Below are positions 1-12,028 of a DNA stretch of 64,000 nt, in pieces. The DNA is from Spodoptera frugiperda (lineage: Eukaryota; Arthropoda; Insecta; Lepidoptera; Noctuidae). The stretch covers positions 4,340,001-4,404,000 of the forward strand of contig NC_064230.1 in the NCBI RefSeq assembly GCF_023101765.2. Direction: 5' to 3'. The notes beneath the pieces are model-generated. The model was not told where the DNA came from. It did no database searches and worked only from the letters and a program-made list of their open reading frames with translations. Every line of letters begins with the position of its first letter. Position 1 is the first letter of the stretch. Position numbers and translations under genes: made by a program.

Positions 1-2340
1 TAGGCCGTACTCCATTCAGATATACGAGCCAAGTCAGTGTTGACCATCTTGACTGCTTCGGAAAAATCATCAGGAGGTGCTTGTGAGTAAATTTGCAGGT
101 CGTCGGCATACAGGTGGTAGGAAGAGAGAAATTCATTAGAGATAGAATTTATAAAAATTGCGAAGAGTAAAGGAGAAAGAACGCCCCCTGTGGTACGCCA
201 GCAGTCGTATCAGACCAGGAAGAGTATGAACCCTCAATGGCAACACGCTGCCGGCGGCCACACAGGTAACTACGAAAGAAATCAATCACAGTTGGAGATA
301 TGTTGAGAGAGCTCAGTATTCCAAGCAGTATGTCGAAATCGACGGTATTGAAGGCGTTGCTGAAATCTAGCAAGGTGAGGAGAGTTAAATTACCGTTTTC
401 AATACCGGATCGTATGTCATCGGTGATGTGGACTAGAGCCGTAGTGGTACTATGTCCCGGACGAAACCCGGATTGGTAAGGATTAAGGAGACGGTGTTTG
501 GTAAGGAAAGCACTAAGCTGGTTATAGATTAGACGTTCAAGGACTTTGGAAAGGAAAGGTAAAATAGAAATTGGACGGTAGTCGGAAAAGGATTCAGGGT
601 TTGGTTTTTTGGGTAGTGGTGTGATTTGCGCCTCCTTCCATGCAGAAGGAAAAACGCAACTGGATAAGGAATAGTTAAGGATATGGCAGATGACAGGAAG
701 GATCTCGTCCAGGACAGGGAGTATCATCTTACGGCTGACACTGTCACTCCCTACTGCATTGGAACTGATGGATACAATGCTCTTTCTAACATCACAAGCT
801 GTGAGTTGACTAAAGAAGAAAGGTGAGTAGTCGGGAGAGGGAAGAGAAGAAAGATAGTGTAAAGTCTTAGACTTTATAGACCCATTAATATAGGGTGAAG
901 AGGAGAAGTGTTTATTTAAGGATTCGATATCTAGATTGTTGGTGATAGGAGTTTGACGCTGTTTGCCAACTCCCATCGACCTTAGAAATGCCCAGACCTT
1001 GGCTGGGTTACCATTATCTACGGACTCATGAATATGGCGGCGTTGAGCATCCCTACACATCCTGTTGCTCCGATTACGAGCTGCAATGTACTCATTACGG
1101 TTCAATGGATTCGGTTGACGTTTAAATTTGGCTTTCGCTGCTGCCTTTCTGCGAATCGCAACTCTGATCTCGTCTGTCAGCCACGGCGCTGGTACATGCT
1201 TCATTTTTACAGGTCGGATTGGGGCATGAACGTCATACAAATCATTGAGTTTTTTGCTAAACACCTTGATTTTGTCATCAATTCCCTCAGCAGCAAGGAG
1301 CTCAGACCAGTCAATGCTGCCGGCATCCTCACGAAGCCTGTCGTGGTCCATGCCACCAAAATTGCGCTGAAGGAGAGTTTTAGGTTTAAATTTAGGAGGA
1401 GAGAGTTTGTAGGAAAGGAAGATAAGGTCATGGTAGGAGAAGTTGTCAGCAGAACATTGTCCGTGCTTTACAACGTGCTGGTCTGACGAGACAAGGATAA
1501 GATCAAGAAGAGAAGGTGAACAGTTAGGAAAGTGGTGAGTGGCACTTAGTGGAAGAAGAGACAAGTTGAAGGATTGAGCAATGGATTGAAGGGAAGAGGA
1601 GCGAGAATCCTGTTTCAGGAGACAGGTGTTAAAGTCACCCATAATTATGCTATGACTGTAAGAGGGAGTTAATTTTATAAGTAAATTTTCGAATGAGGAG
1701 AAATAATCGACGCGTAAAGAAGGACAGTAATAGACACCAAGCAATACTCTGGTATGTCGCAGAGTTAGCTCCAGGAAAAGATGTTCGCCAGCGTTCTGCG
1801 GCGGGGGCTGCGGTGACATATCAATTATTTTAAAGGAAATGTTTGCTCGAAGGTATATGGCAACACCGCCGCCGCCGCAGCTCGTACGATCATTTCTTAC
1901 TAACTGGTATCCAGGTAGAGAGTAGGAAGTAGAGGGAAGACAGGGTTTTAACCAGGATTCAGAAACTAGGATTGCATGGATACTCTTACAGTCAAGATTT
2001 GCCAGCATATCGTGGTAATGAGCCGGAATACTCTGTGCGTTTATATGGACTACATTTAGATTTTTCGGTACATCGGAGAAATGTGATTCAAGTGTGTCAG
2101 AAAGTGAAGGAAAACTGGTAAAGCTGTCTTGATCAGAATTTGCTGAAGCAAAACTATCATTATCACTCTGCGTGTCGTCCATTATAAAGTATAAATATAA
2201 AATAATAAAATATATAAAATGTATGCAATAAAAAAAAAAATTAAAATAAAATAAAATAATAAGTTTTAAAGTGTGTTGTGTGAATACGCAGGTCCACCTG
2301 CCGGTTACGTGTCACAATTCAAAAAAAAAAAAAAAAAAAA
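1..2340 (-). mobile_element. Non-LTR retrotransposon (LINE), 3' part beyond left edge
   Basis: A minus-strand LINE of the CR1/Jockey broad group. Its ORF2 fills 149-2182 and the RT catalytic region continues in a shifted frame to position 1, so the 3' half lies outside the window. Upstream of the ORF (2183-2340 on plus coordinates) is AT-rich leader with A-runs. No target-site duplication can be tested because one end is missing. The exact clade is not certain; the endonuclease/RT architecture is. Confidence 0.85.
149..2182 (-). pseudogene. LINE ORF2: APE endonuclease + reverse transcriptase, frameshifted
   Basis: An open frame of 677 codons starting at a true ATG (2182-2180). An acidic, Ser-rich N-terminus is followed at residues ~40-265 by an APE-type endonuclease, seen from HINAQS, SESWLKP, GGGGVAIYLR, GDFNT and a SYHDLI motif (usually SDHD). 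The reverse transcriptase starts near residue 500: DYRPISILPFLSK, YQSGFRPGHSTTTAL, LLDFSNAFNTVD, AGVPQG. Just after GVPQG (near 183-186) the frame is lost by a one-base change. The adjacent frame continues, including a YADD-like catalytic motif near 105-115, to the window edge. The family nicks target DNA and copies its own RNA onto the nick; this copy is not expected to make an active enzyme. Confidence 0.85.
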
Positions 2341-3240
2341 TGTAAGACTACCTCACACAGTGCTGCGTTCGGGCAAAAATCCCAGTGTTTATAAATAGAT
2401 AAATAGATAGGTGAAGAAATAGTAATCAGAAATCATATAAAAAATAATTGTGTACATATAAATAGTAATAAATAATATTTGATATCATCTGCACTGATAT
2501 TGCCTATGGTTTCATAGACAATTCACGCCTCTGATACCAAACCTGGAACGCAACTGTTAACTTCACATTTGACAGGTGTCAAACGTCAGTAACAGCAAAC
2601 ATTCGTAAACAATAAAATAATGTTATTAAAGTGGGGTTTGACAGTTTGTATTTAAATATAATAACGTTGAGTGGTAAAGATATAGAAAATAGTTAGAATA
2701 TAGAAGGGTATAGGAATAAAATATAATATAATAATGATATGTTAAGATAGGTAGAAGCAATAAATACATCAAAAGTAATAAATATATTGTGAAGGTACTC
2801 GATTACTACCACAAGACAAAGGAAATAGGAAGTGAAATTGTTACCCGAACGAAGCAGGATTATCGAAGTCACTTTTTAGTGGCGCCGCGCTTCCCTCTCC
2901 GTGCCACTGCCGCAGGAGATCGCTCGGGGACTGCTGCAGGAGACTGCTCGGGAACCGCACCGGGCTCGCCAATCGCACGCAATTCAGTGAGACTCGCAAT
3001 GCGGTGCCTGACGCCATCCGGTCCCAGGACGTAGATGTGGCCCGCTTTAGTCCAGCAGCATAATATGACGAACTGAGTAAAATAGACTGTGGAACGAGCG
3101 GCTAGCTTCACTGACGGACGTACTGACGGACAATTCTATTTGACGTTTCAAAAGCGCCTAATTTAGGATTAATTGAAATAAATGCTTTGTCTTTGACTTT
3201 AACTTTGATGAAGAAAGTTGGATAATTAAATGGATAAGAC
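2341..3240. other. AT-rich stretch with GC-rich island; left border of the array
   Basis: No gene is recognised. 2341-2870 is AT-rich with A-runs and may be LINE leader or older transposon debris. A GC-rich island at about 2880-3110 holds an imperfect tandem repeat (GGAGATCGCTCGGG then GGAGACTGCTCGGG). An 80-codon minus frame (3111-2869) crosses it but resembles nothing I know and is low-complexity. TGGCGCC at 2880 looks like a retroviral-type primer-binding site, but no LTR or gag/pol is visible. The first unit of the plus-strand array begins at about 3240. Confidence 0.4.
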
Positions 3241-5718
3241 AATATAATTCACGCGACAAACATCGACGCACACAATTAGAACAAACTAGTCTGTCGCTAC
3301 ACTACTCAACGTTTCTTACTGGTTGTCTTCGCTACAACTTTAATAAATACAATATATTTATGTCGCACGTAGTAACGACAAAGACAAAGCGGGGAATGCT
3401 TCGTAACTATAATCCTGTTTGGATTAATGTTGCTGCACGTATATAATGGCAATACAAAACGTTTCTTGACGGTTGTCTTTGACAGAGACCTTTTTCATAT
3501 TACACACATGAAATATTAAGAGTTGGAACATAGATATTCTGTGTATAACGACCACTTTAGTATCGTTCTAAGTGGGGAAATATTCGTTGTACCTATATCG
3601 CATTAAGACGTTCCTAGAAATGATGACCGATGTATCTCGTATGTCAAATGTTTTATCAGGACGGGCTTTGGAACCCAAGATATGAATATGGATGAAACAA
3701 TACAGACAATATAATTCATACGACATATATCGACGCACACACAAGTCCGTATATTGTGAACATTTGCCATAGTAGCAGTCAGTAATATTGTCTCTGAGAC
3801 ATGGAACAATGCACAGGTTCTAATGGAAAAGAACCACGGAGTAATCCATTTTGTACATTTCAAAGATTATATTAAGTTGTTCTTTGGTGTGACATAAATT
3901 TTATCTGAATACATATTTCATATCACATGAAATACTGAAAAGAATATCTTGTCTAGCAGTAACTAGCCTCTAGTACTCACAGTAAAACGTTCACCATAAT
4001 TGATTTGGCGGAACCGTAAAGACTGCGTTAAATGTAAAAATCAAATATATAATAATAATATTCAATGAGTTCTTTTATATTACATGGAGTATTAAAAAGG
4101 ATGTCTTGTGTAGAACGACCGTAGAGCAGCATCCTCCTCCTCAGTCGTACATTCTTGACAGAATGCTCGTGGTTGACAATGATGTATTTTCCCTGGATAT
4201 CGTAGCTCTCGCGATGTGCCTCCACTTGTTGAGGTCTTCGCCCGTAACCCTGGGCACGGGTTCCGCGTTATACCCCGCAGGACTGGGTCCCTGCTGAACT
4301 TCGCCATCTACACGTGTAAGATGCCCACCCCCGCGACATGGACGCGCCAGACAGGAATTGCCCAAGTGAAGAGTAGAGAAGGTGACTCTACTCCCCCCAG
4401 GGCCGAGTTAATGGGCGTGTATGATCCCACACCCAAAGGCTTAACACTACCACTGCTACAAATATAAATAAAACAACATTCAGTTGTTGTATCTTGTAAA
4501 TACTAATTCTAGAATACATTTATGTACTCGCCATTACATTTTGCTTTTTGCATTTTGTCTATATGAAATATATTTTATTTAAAAGATACATCAACATTAC
4601 ACAGTTCATCATTCCAATACAAATATAAAACAATTGACATGTCAATGACGTTAGACCCGAAATGACAAGGACAGAAACATTTATATTATTTTTGTATCAA
4701 TGTTAACATTTCTATATAAAGAATAATTACACAGTCATCGTTCATTATTTAACTTCATAGACTACTCAATAAGTTTCTTGACGGTTGTTCCTCGACAGAA
4801 CTCATATACAATACTGGTAAGACAAATATCGACGCACACAGTTAGAACAAGCACGGCGGACGGTACATTGGACATACAAAGTCAGTCTCATCGAGCGCCT
4901 GAATGCGGAGTTGAGACGTGGAATATTTCAAACATCATACAATTTCAATTACTCTCCTAGAGACGTCATATCTGACCACCTTCATCACAACATTAAGCAC
5001 AATTGTGTTTCTTAATGGTTGTATTCGGTACAACTTTAGACAATACTCGTATTATATGAACACGAAAGTAACATATTATTGACGAAAGTAACATACCTAT
5101 ATATTAGTGGCACATTACTACCAACTGTTGAAACATCGACACACACAGCTAGAACAAGCACACACCCCGTGCACTGAACTTGCTGGTAGAACATTGTACT
5201 AGACGTTGTACTAACGTTAGCACTTGTCGTAGTAAACAGAGCACACGAGTGACTCCACTCGTACAATAAGTCTCATCACACCTGCATGTGGCATTGGAAG
5301 TGAGACGTAGAACGTTTAATGATGTCATAACCAGAGACACTGATGTTTATTATCAAACCGACTTGTCTGAGGATTAAAATATATACTTATATAAAGACAA
5401 TATAATTCACGCGACATATATCGACGCACACATTAGAACAAGCGCGGTTGTCACTAGCACATTGCTTGACTGTCTTCGACACAACTTTGTATATTTACGT
5501 AACCACTTGCACATACTAACTAGGTAAGTTTCAATGCGCCCGAATGCGGGCACGACTTCTGGGACAAGAAACATTTCACACATCCATACATTGTGTTTGT
5601 ATTTATACTCCTTTATTTATGGAGAAATACTACCGACTGCAGTATTTTGGAACTTTAGCTGCTAACAGCTGATCACGCGAAAGCACGCGCAAAATATTTT
5701 TCTAGACACGCAAAATAT
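3240..5718 (+). repeat. Array segment a
   Basis: Box A copies begin at 3311 (variant GTTTCTTACTGG), 3461, 4773, 5007 and 5461 (partial). Box D copies lie near 3263, 3730, 4828, 5126 and 5420. HP3 is clear twice: GTCTCA 4885-4890 with TGAGAC 4912-4917, and GTTTC 5528-5532 with GAAAC 5568-5572 enclosing GCCCG/CGGGC at 5538-5551. The block 3240-3890 recurs at 10735-11370 and partly at 20070-20700. One GC-rich module G lies at 4111-4538. 4539-4770 is AT-rich spacer shared with the downstream sides of the other G modules. Confidence 0.8.
4111..4538 (+). repeat. GC-rich module G, copy 1
   Basis: First of five near-identical copies of a 430-450 bp module that begins with the array's TAGAACGACC box, continues as about 330 bp of much higher GC than its surroundings, and ends in ACAAATATAAATAAAACAAC and CGCCATTACA. 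A small ACAAC/GTTGT hairpin follows the GC-rich part. This copy lacks about 16 bp after GCCATCTACAC that the other copies carry. The minus frame (4365-4141) matches the frame open in copies 3-5 but starts differently because of that deletion. Confidence 0.75.
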
Positions 5719-6632
5719 TTTTTGCTCGAACTTGGCGGACACACGGCAGTGTATCCGCCAAGTTCGAGCAAAAAAACCGACACACCGGCCGTGGGTTATA
5801 TTACACGAACCATTTCGGGCCAAGTTCGACCCACCTATAACTCAAAATCTATTTTATCTACGCATATGAAATTTCTAGTATCTATCGAGATCTACTTACT
5901 TATCTAAAATACAAAATTTCATGAATGTACCTATTGTAGGTCTTGAGATATTGACGTCAGAAAATCGCTATTTTTACTATACACTCACTGACTGACTGAC
6001 TGACTCACTCACTCATCAAAAACCTAGACCACTTCCAATAGTCGTATTGACTTGAAATTTGGCATGGAGGTAGGTCTTTAGGTCAAGGTAAAGGAAAAAA
6101 TCTGAAAATGGCCAAGTGTGAGTCGGTTTTAAAAATAATGAAGGTGTAAATTCATGCCCCTAAGGAACTAAAACAAAAAAATTATCTATATCTTCCAATG
6201 GTCGTACCGACCTAAAATTCGTTACGAAGGTTTGTATTTAGTCAAAGTAAAGTAAAATAAGAAAAAAAGAAAATAAACCTTACAAAAATAAATGAAATCC
6301 CACCCAAAACATAAATGTGAAAAGATGCCAAGTTCGATAATATTGGAATGCTTCGCCTATAAAAGAAGTGAGATCTAAATAAGTACCAAGTTCCATACAC
6401 AGACCTAAAATGATATAACTTGGCAAGTTTTAATAGAAAATTATATACTTGACTCATTGCGTTTAGTAGGTTTATAACAAAGTGTGTGAAAACTTGCCAA
6501 CTTGTTATATCATTTTTAACTGAGGTCTGTGTATGGAACTTGGTACTTATTTAGATCTCACTTCTTTTATAGGCGAAGCATTCCAATATTATCGAACTTT
6601 GCATCCTTTCACATTTATGTTTTGGGTGGGAT
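5640..6632 (-). mobile_element. Snap-back element with terminal inverted arms (Helitron/Helentron-like candidate)
   Basis: A non-coding insert. Its left part carries a long palindrome: an arm at 5719-5739 pairs with 5754-5774 (ACTTGGCGGA / TCCGCCAAGT). A GACTGACTGACTCACTCACT tract follows at about 5985-6015. The right end folds back: 6297-6427 is the inverted copy of 6493-6632, beginning ATCCCACCC and carrying AAGTTCGATAATATTGGAAT. The element at 60718-62066 has the same plan. Inverted arms at one end and a hairpin at the other suggest a rolling-circle type non-autonomous element read on minus. The left boundary is approximate and the class is inferred. Confidence 0.6.
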
Positions 6633-6639
6633 AGACATT

Positions 6640-7466
6640 TACAAGTTACTATTATATTTAACCCAATGATGAGATGCTACCCAATAAAGTTTCTTGACGG
6701 TTGTCTTCAATACAACACCCACGAATCGTTTAATGTAAATACGAAGGAAACATGGTGTAAGCAGCAGTCGGGAAATACTCCATAGTGTGATCTAATGCCA
6801 CGCAACATGTACATTGTATATAGCGGACCAATATCTGCGTCATACTGTCGCGTAGAACGATACATAGTACATCAAGTAGAGACATTGTTGTTTGGTTGAG
6901 CAATCAAAAAAGAAATTGAAATAATCCTTGGATGTATATAGAGTAGAATATAGAGTTTCTTGATGTTTGTCTTTGATACAAGCGTGGCACATGTTAGATA
7001 CGGACACTCCACGAGCGAGCACTTTAATGTCGTCCTTAGTGGGGAAATATTAGAGTTTGTTTTCGAGTGTATAGTGAACCGGAGCACAAACCACTATACA
7101 AACTACTAGAAACATTAATGAGGAGGTCTCATATCTGTTGAGACTCTGAAAGAGTATGTAAACCATACATCGATGATACTATCAATATTTAAATGTATAT
7201 TTGTATATGTATTACATAACACATTAGTAATTATAACAATACAATACCAACTATAGCAACAATGGCAACAATTACAACAATACAGACAATATAATTCATA
7301 CGACATAATATCGACGCACACACAAGTCCGTATATAGTGAACATTTGCCACAGTAGCAGTCAGTAATATTGTCTCTGAGACATGGAACAATGCACAGATT
7401 CTAATGGAAAGGAACCACGGAGTAATCCATTTTGTACATTTCAAAGATTATAAGTTTCTTGACGGT
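6640..7466 (+). repeat. Array segment b
   Basis: Box A copies at 6689, 6955 and 7453. The copy at 7453 is cut after TTTCTTGACGGT by the element at 7467-8717 and resumes at 8718. Box D variants lie near 7310. The whole 6690-7450 block recurs at 62986-63740, and part of it at 46119-46375, so this is one of the longest duplicated blocks. The copy at 6955 lacks HP1-HP3 and has an open frame through box A and the HP4 box (separate entry). Confidence 0.8.
6957..7109 (+). other. Open frame joining box A and HP4 box (50 codons)
   Basis: Read from the TTC inside box A, this copy stays open for 50 codons to a TAG at 7107. It reads FLMFVFDTS at box A and EHFNVVLSGEIL at the HP4 box. A stop lies just upstream in frame, so a gene would need an upstream exon joined at the AG that always precedes box A, or the ATG at codon 3. 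The same two boxes share a frame in copies 18055 and 20301. Coding is suggested by the shared frame but not shown; the copies at 46119 and 63253 should be compared. Confidence 0.3.
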
Positions 7467-8717
7467 TAGTCCAGTCATTTGGTAGATAAAAAGGGGGTTA
7501 CCTGGAATGTTTTCCGGGAGTTTTGAAAATTGGTGAATTTATAGATTTGGGTATGCTCTTTTCAAATTTCAACTTTGCCACCTCGTAAACCCGCCGCTCG
7601 CGCCGCCATATTGAAAAAATGGCGCCTAAAAACGGTTTTTTATTAATATCTCCGTTCCGACGCATTTTACGAAAAAATATTTATGTACATAATTAAACTA
7701 TAAAAAAATTCCTACAATTTATGTATTGATAACTTTTTCATAAAATCAATAGTTTTTTGCGTACGAGCGCCGCAAAGTATTATTAGTCCAGTCAAATTAG
7801 GATTTCACCTCGGAATTTGAGATACCCAGCTGTAATTTTGTATATACTTGTATATTGACTGCCTGAAACTTGTCTCAAAACCTACATATGGTAGGGTGTA
7901 AGCAACTATTAAATTTTAAGGTCCAAAGGTCCCAAAAAACGTTTTTTTGCGCTTTTTTGGAAATATCTCATTTCCAATATTGTAGAATACAAAATTCTCT
8001 ACAACTTTTGTCTAAACTTTTTTTTTATACGGTGCACCGTTTCCGAGATAGAGGGGGGAGAGCGCGCGGTCACTGCACCTCTTCAAAAATTTTTTTTTCG
8101 TCTAACCAATCCGTGATGGTTGTCTATGGATAGGCCATTAAAAATACGTCATGGTTCCTAAAACCATTTTTCGTCAAAATCAATTGTTTGAAAGATAGAC
8201 ACTTCCAAAGTGGAAAAATGAGGTCTATTGAATGTGTCCTGCCCTCTAACTTTTAAAATAAGTGAGTAAGAAAACTAAAAAAAATATATACTGTAGATTT
8301 TAATGGAAACTTTCAAAGAAAATTGGTTTGAACGAGATATCATAATTAGTTTTTAAGAATTGATACATTTAAAAAAAACACATTGTTTGTACACGTGGTG
8401 GTGCAGATAAATAATACTTTGCGGCGCTCGTACGCCAAAAACTATTGATTTTATGAAAAAGTTATCAATACATAAATTGTAGGAAATTTTTTCTAGTTTA
8501 ATTTTGTAGATAAATATTTTTTCGTAAAATGCGTCGGTATGGAGATATTAATAAAAAACCGTTTTGAGGCGCCATTTTTTCAATATGGCGGCGCGAGCGG
8601 CGGTTGTACGAGGTGGCAAAGTTGAAATTCGAAAAGAGCATACTCAAATCTATAAATTCACCAATTTTCAAAACTCCCGGAAAACTTTCCAGGTAAAACT
8701 ACCAAATGACTGGACTA
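7467..8717. mobile_element. Long-TIR DNA element inserted into a box A copy, 3-bp TSD
   Basis: A 1251-bp insert. Its ends are inverted copies: TAGTCCAGTCATTTGGTAG on the left, CTACCAAATGACTGGACTA on the right, with similarity continuing inward for about 300 bp on each side, including AAATGGCGCC and GTACGAGCGCCGCAAAGTA. GGT is present on both sides (7464-7466 and 8718-8720). Removing the element and one GGT restores TTTCTTGACGGTTGTC, so the insertion is exact. A 75-88 codon frame inside (7870-8133) has no recognisable domain. It is a non-autonomous foldback-like DNA element; the superfamily is not identified, and the 3-bp TSD limits the options. Confidence 0.85.
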
Positions 8718-9559
8718 GGTTGTCACATTCAAAGTGAAACGTAGAACATTTCAAACACCTTCTCATGTTATAAACTCAATATTTTGGAAATTGTATCAGT
8801 ACAATTATGTACTAACCAAATGTTCCAATGCTCATGGTCTTGGAACATCAGATCATGACAATACACAAGGTAATACATATTCCTGTTAGGATTTCATTCT
8901 GCAGACGTATCATTGAATTATTAAGTCGAACTTATAAAATAAGTCAACTTTTTTTTATTTGTGTTAAAACTACCAGAGTACGTTAGTACTTTACATTTTC
9001 CGAAAAGATCAACACAAACACTTTATTAAAAATCATGACAAATATTTTTATAAAGAAAACTTACTTTCTTTAAAACTTACATACATTTTGACGCATGTCA
9101 CACAGAGACTAATTTCCATTATGTAAGTTTAACAAAAAAAAACAAATGACATGTCAGTGACGTCATGCACAAAATGACAAGGACAAAAGAAAATATGTTA
9201 CTGTTGTCTCTTTTTAATGGAGATGTAGCATTTGGTCTCTAGCGAAGATTTACATAACAATACAATGTTTTTTGATAGTTGTCTTCGATACAACTCTTTT
9301 ACAATATTTTTATTTAAAAGATAAGATCAACATTACACAGTTCTTCATTCCAATACCAATATAAAACAATTAACATGTCAATGACGTCAGAGCCGAAATG
9401 ACAAGGACAGAAAAAATGTTATTGTTGTCTCTTTTTAATGGAGATGTAGAATTACCTTTAGTCTCTAGCGATGATTTACATACAATATTTCTTTTCCAAT
9501 ATTTCAATCATGAAATGAGGGAAAATACAAGTAACCCTACAATGTAGATTATTTAAAGA

Positions 9560-9700
9560 GTTTCTTAATGGTTGTCTTCGACACAATTCTTATGTTTTAA
9601 ACATAAGTAGGAAATATTAAAGAGTAGTTGTGTGTGAGACTACAAATTATTTGGAAATACTGAGTTATTAATATGGAATTACGACATAGAACGACAAATA
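9560..9700 (+). ncRNA. Structured repeat unit, exemplar 1 (HP1 9-bp palindrome)
   Basis: Box A at 9560 is in the TTTCTTAATGG form. HP1 follows as CTTATGTTT (9589-9597) and AAACATAAG (9599-9607). HP2 is decayed here (GAGTAGTTGTGTG with ATTATTTGG). Four more units carry the same HP1 or a close variant (12275, 16354, 34992, 35882). Transcription is not shown; the ncRNA label is a hypothesis from the pairing alone. Confidence 0.35.
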
Positions 9701-11585
9701 GTTCCGTAAGTGGTCCATCTCTTTTGTATGAATAAAGAGCACATACAGAAGAATAATTTAATAAATCAGAATATAATTCATGCGACCTTCAGCCAGGAAA
9801 ATTTATGATATATTTAGGTACTCCAGTTGACGAGAACTAGTTTCTTGACGGTTGTCTTCGATACAACTTGTAAAGTTTCGTATAATTTAAATACGTAGGA
9901 AACATTTGAGACTGCAAACTAATTGCAAGTACTGACTAGGTCATGTCAGTCTGAAACATCCGTGGAACTTGTATATTTCATTATCAGTTTAAATATTGAT
10001 AGGAATGACCACGTGAAACGACATTTTTTTATTATATAGAAATAAATGATCTGTGTGTAGTCGGATGGTAACAAAACAAGAGGGGAAACTTAAGTACGCT
10101 CATAATCACTCAATAAGTTTCTTGATAGTTGTCTTTCGATACATATTACTGTGTTACATGAAATGTTGAGATATTACACATGGATATTCCGGAAAAGACA
10201 TCACAGAGAAATAAGGTTCATTAGAGAACTTCACTTCTTTACTTTACTAGGGAATATTTATGAAATGCATTGGATTTCCAGTATTTTACTCTGCGCTCGA
10301 CGCTTGCTTTAAACGCATGCCTCTACTACGAGACACGTCTGCTACGCAGGCACGCCCCGCCCACATCTCGTAGCTCTGTCTGCTACGCGGTAGAGCTACG
10401 CCGTAGTACTTCACATACTGAGTTACCGCTATAACTAGAAATGAAACGGTAATCATACGTTCACTTTATACTCTCTGTGTTTCTTGACGGTTGTCTTCGA
10501 TACAACGCTTGTATAATATATCAATTGCGAAACAAGAGGAGAATATTACTTGAAAATACTGATTGAGTCAACCTCATCGGGCACCATATGTGATATGGGC
10601 CTCGTTGAACAAATTCATTGGAGTTCCAACGTTTTGGAGAAAAGTTGATTGTTCACAATATATAAATATTGGCATTTATTAATTAAATATAAATATCAAT
10701 AGGACGAACTTGATGTGAAATGTCAACTATTACATAGATAAGACAATATAATTCACGCGACAAATATCGACGCACACAACTAGAACAAACTAGTCTGTCG
10801 CTACACTACTCAACGTTTCTTACTGGTTGTCTTCGCTACAACTTTAATAAATACAATATATTTATGTCACACGTAATAACGACAAAGACAAAGCGGAGAA
10901 TGCTTCGTAACTATACTCCTATTTGGAATAATGTTGCTGCACGTATATAATGACAATACAAAACGTTTCTTGACGGTTGTCTCTGGCACAGACTTTTTTC
11001 ATATAACACACATGAAATATTGAGAGTTGGAACATAGATATTCTGTGTATAACGACCACTTTAGTATCGTTCTAAGTGGAGAAATTGTCGTTGTACCTAT
11101 ATCGCATCAAGACGGTCCTAGAAATGATGACCGATGTATCTCGTATGTCAAACGTTTTATCAGGACGGGCTTTGGAACCCAAGATATGAATATGGAAGAA
11201 ACAATACAGACAATATAATTCATACGAAATATATCGTCACACACACAAGTCCGTATATAGTGAACATTTGCCATAGTAGCAGTCAGTAATATTGTCTCTG
11301 AGACATGGAACAATGCACAGGTCCGAATGGGAAGTACATTTTGTACATTTCAAAGATTATATTAAGTTGTTCTTTGGAGGATCACATGAAATACTGAAAA
11401 GGATATCTTGTGTAACAGTAACTAGCCTCTAGTACTCACAGTAGAAGGTTCACCATAATTAATTTAGTGAAACCTTATAGCCTGCATTAAATGTAAAAAA
11501 TAAATATATATAACAATATTATTCAATGAGTTTCTTGACGGTAGCTTTTTTGTACTACATTAAGTATTGAAAAGGATATCTTGTG

Positions 11586-12028
11586 TAGAACGACCGTAGA
11601 GCAGCATCCTCCTCCTCAGTCGTACATTCTTGACAGAATGCTCGTGGTTGACAATGATGCATTTTCCCTGGATATCGTAGCTCTCGCGATGTGCCTCCAC
11701 TTGTTGCGGTCTTCACCCGTAACCCTGGGCACGGGTTCCGCGTTATACCCCGCAGGACTGGGTCCCTGCTGAACTTCGCCATCTACACACTCCGGCCTAC
11801 TGAAGTGTAAGATGCCCACCCCCGCGACATGGACGCGCCAGACAGGAATTGCCCAAGTGAAGAGTAGAGAAGGTGACTCTACTCCCCCAGGGCCGAGTTA
11901 ATGGGCGTGTATGATCCCACACCCAAAGGCTTAACACTACCACTACTACAAATATAAATAAAACAACATTCAGTTGTTGTATCTTGTAAATACTAATTCT
12001 AGAATACATTTATGTACTCGCCATTACA
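11586..12028 (+). repeat. GC-rich module G, copy 2
   Basis: Full-length copy of module G, preceded by a box A variant at 11530 and the common lead-in GAAAAGGATATCTTGTG. One C is missing from the C-run near 11880 compared with copies 3-5, which breaks the long minus frame into 11819-11616 and 12009-11797. Its downstream spacer matches that of the other G copies at first (AAAAGATACATCAACATTAC) but is shortened by deletion. Confidence 0.75.

Noticed and set aside
2878..2890. Retroviral primer-binding site (TGGCGCC)
   Set aside because: No LTR, polypurine tract or gag/pol frames are visible around it.
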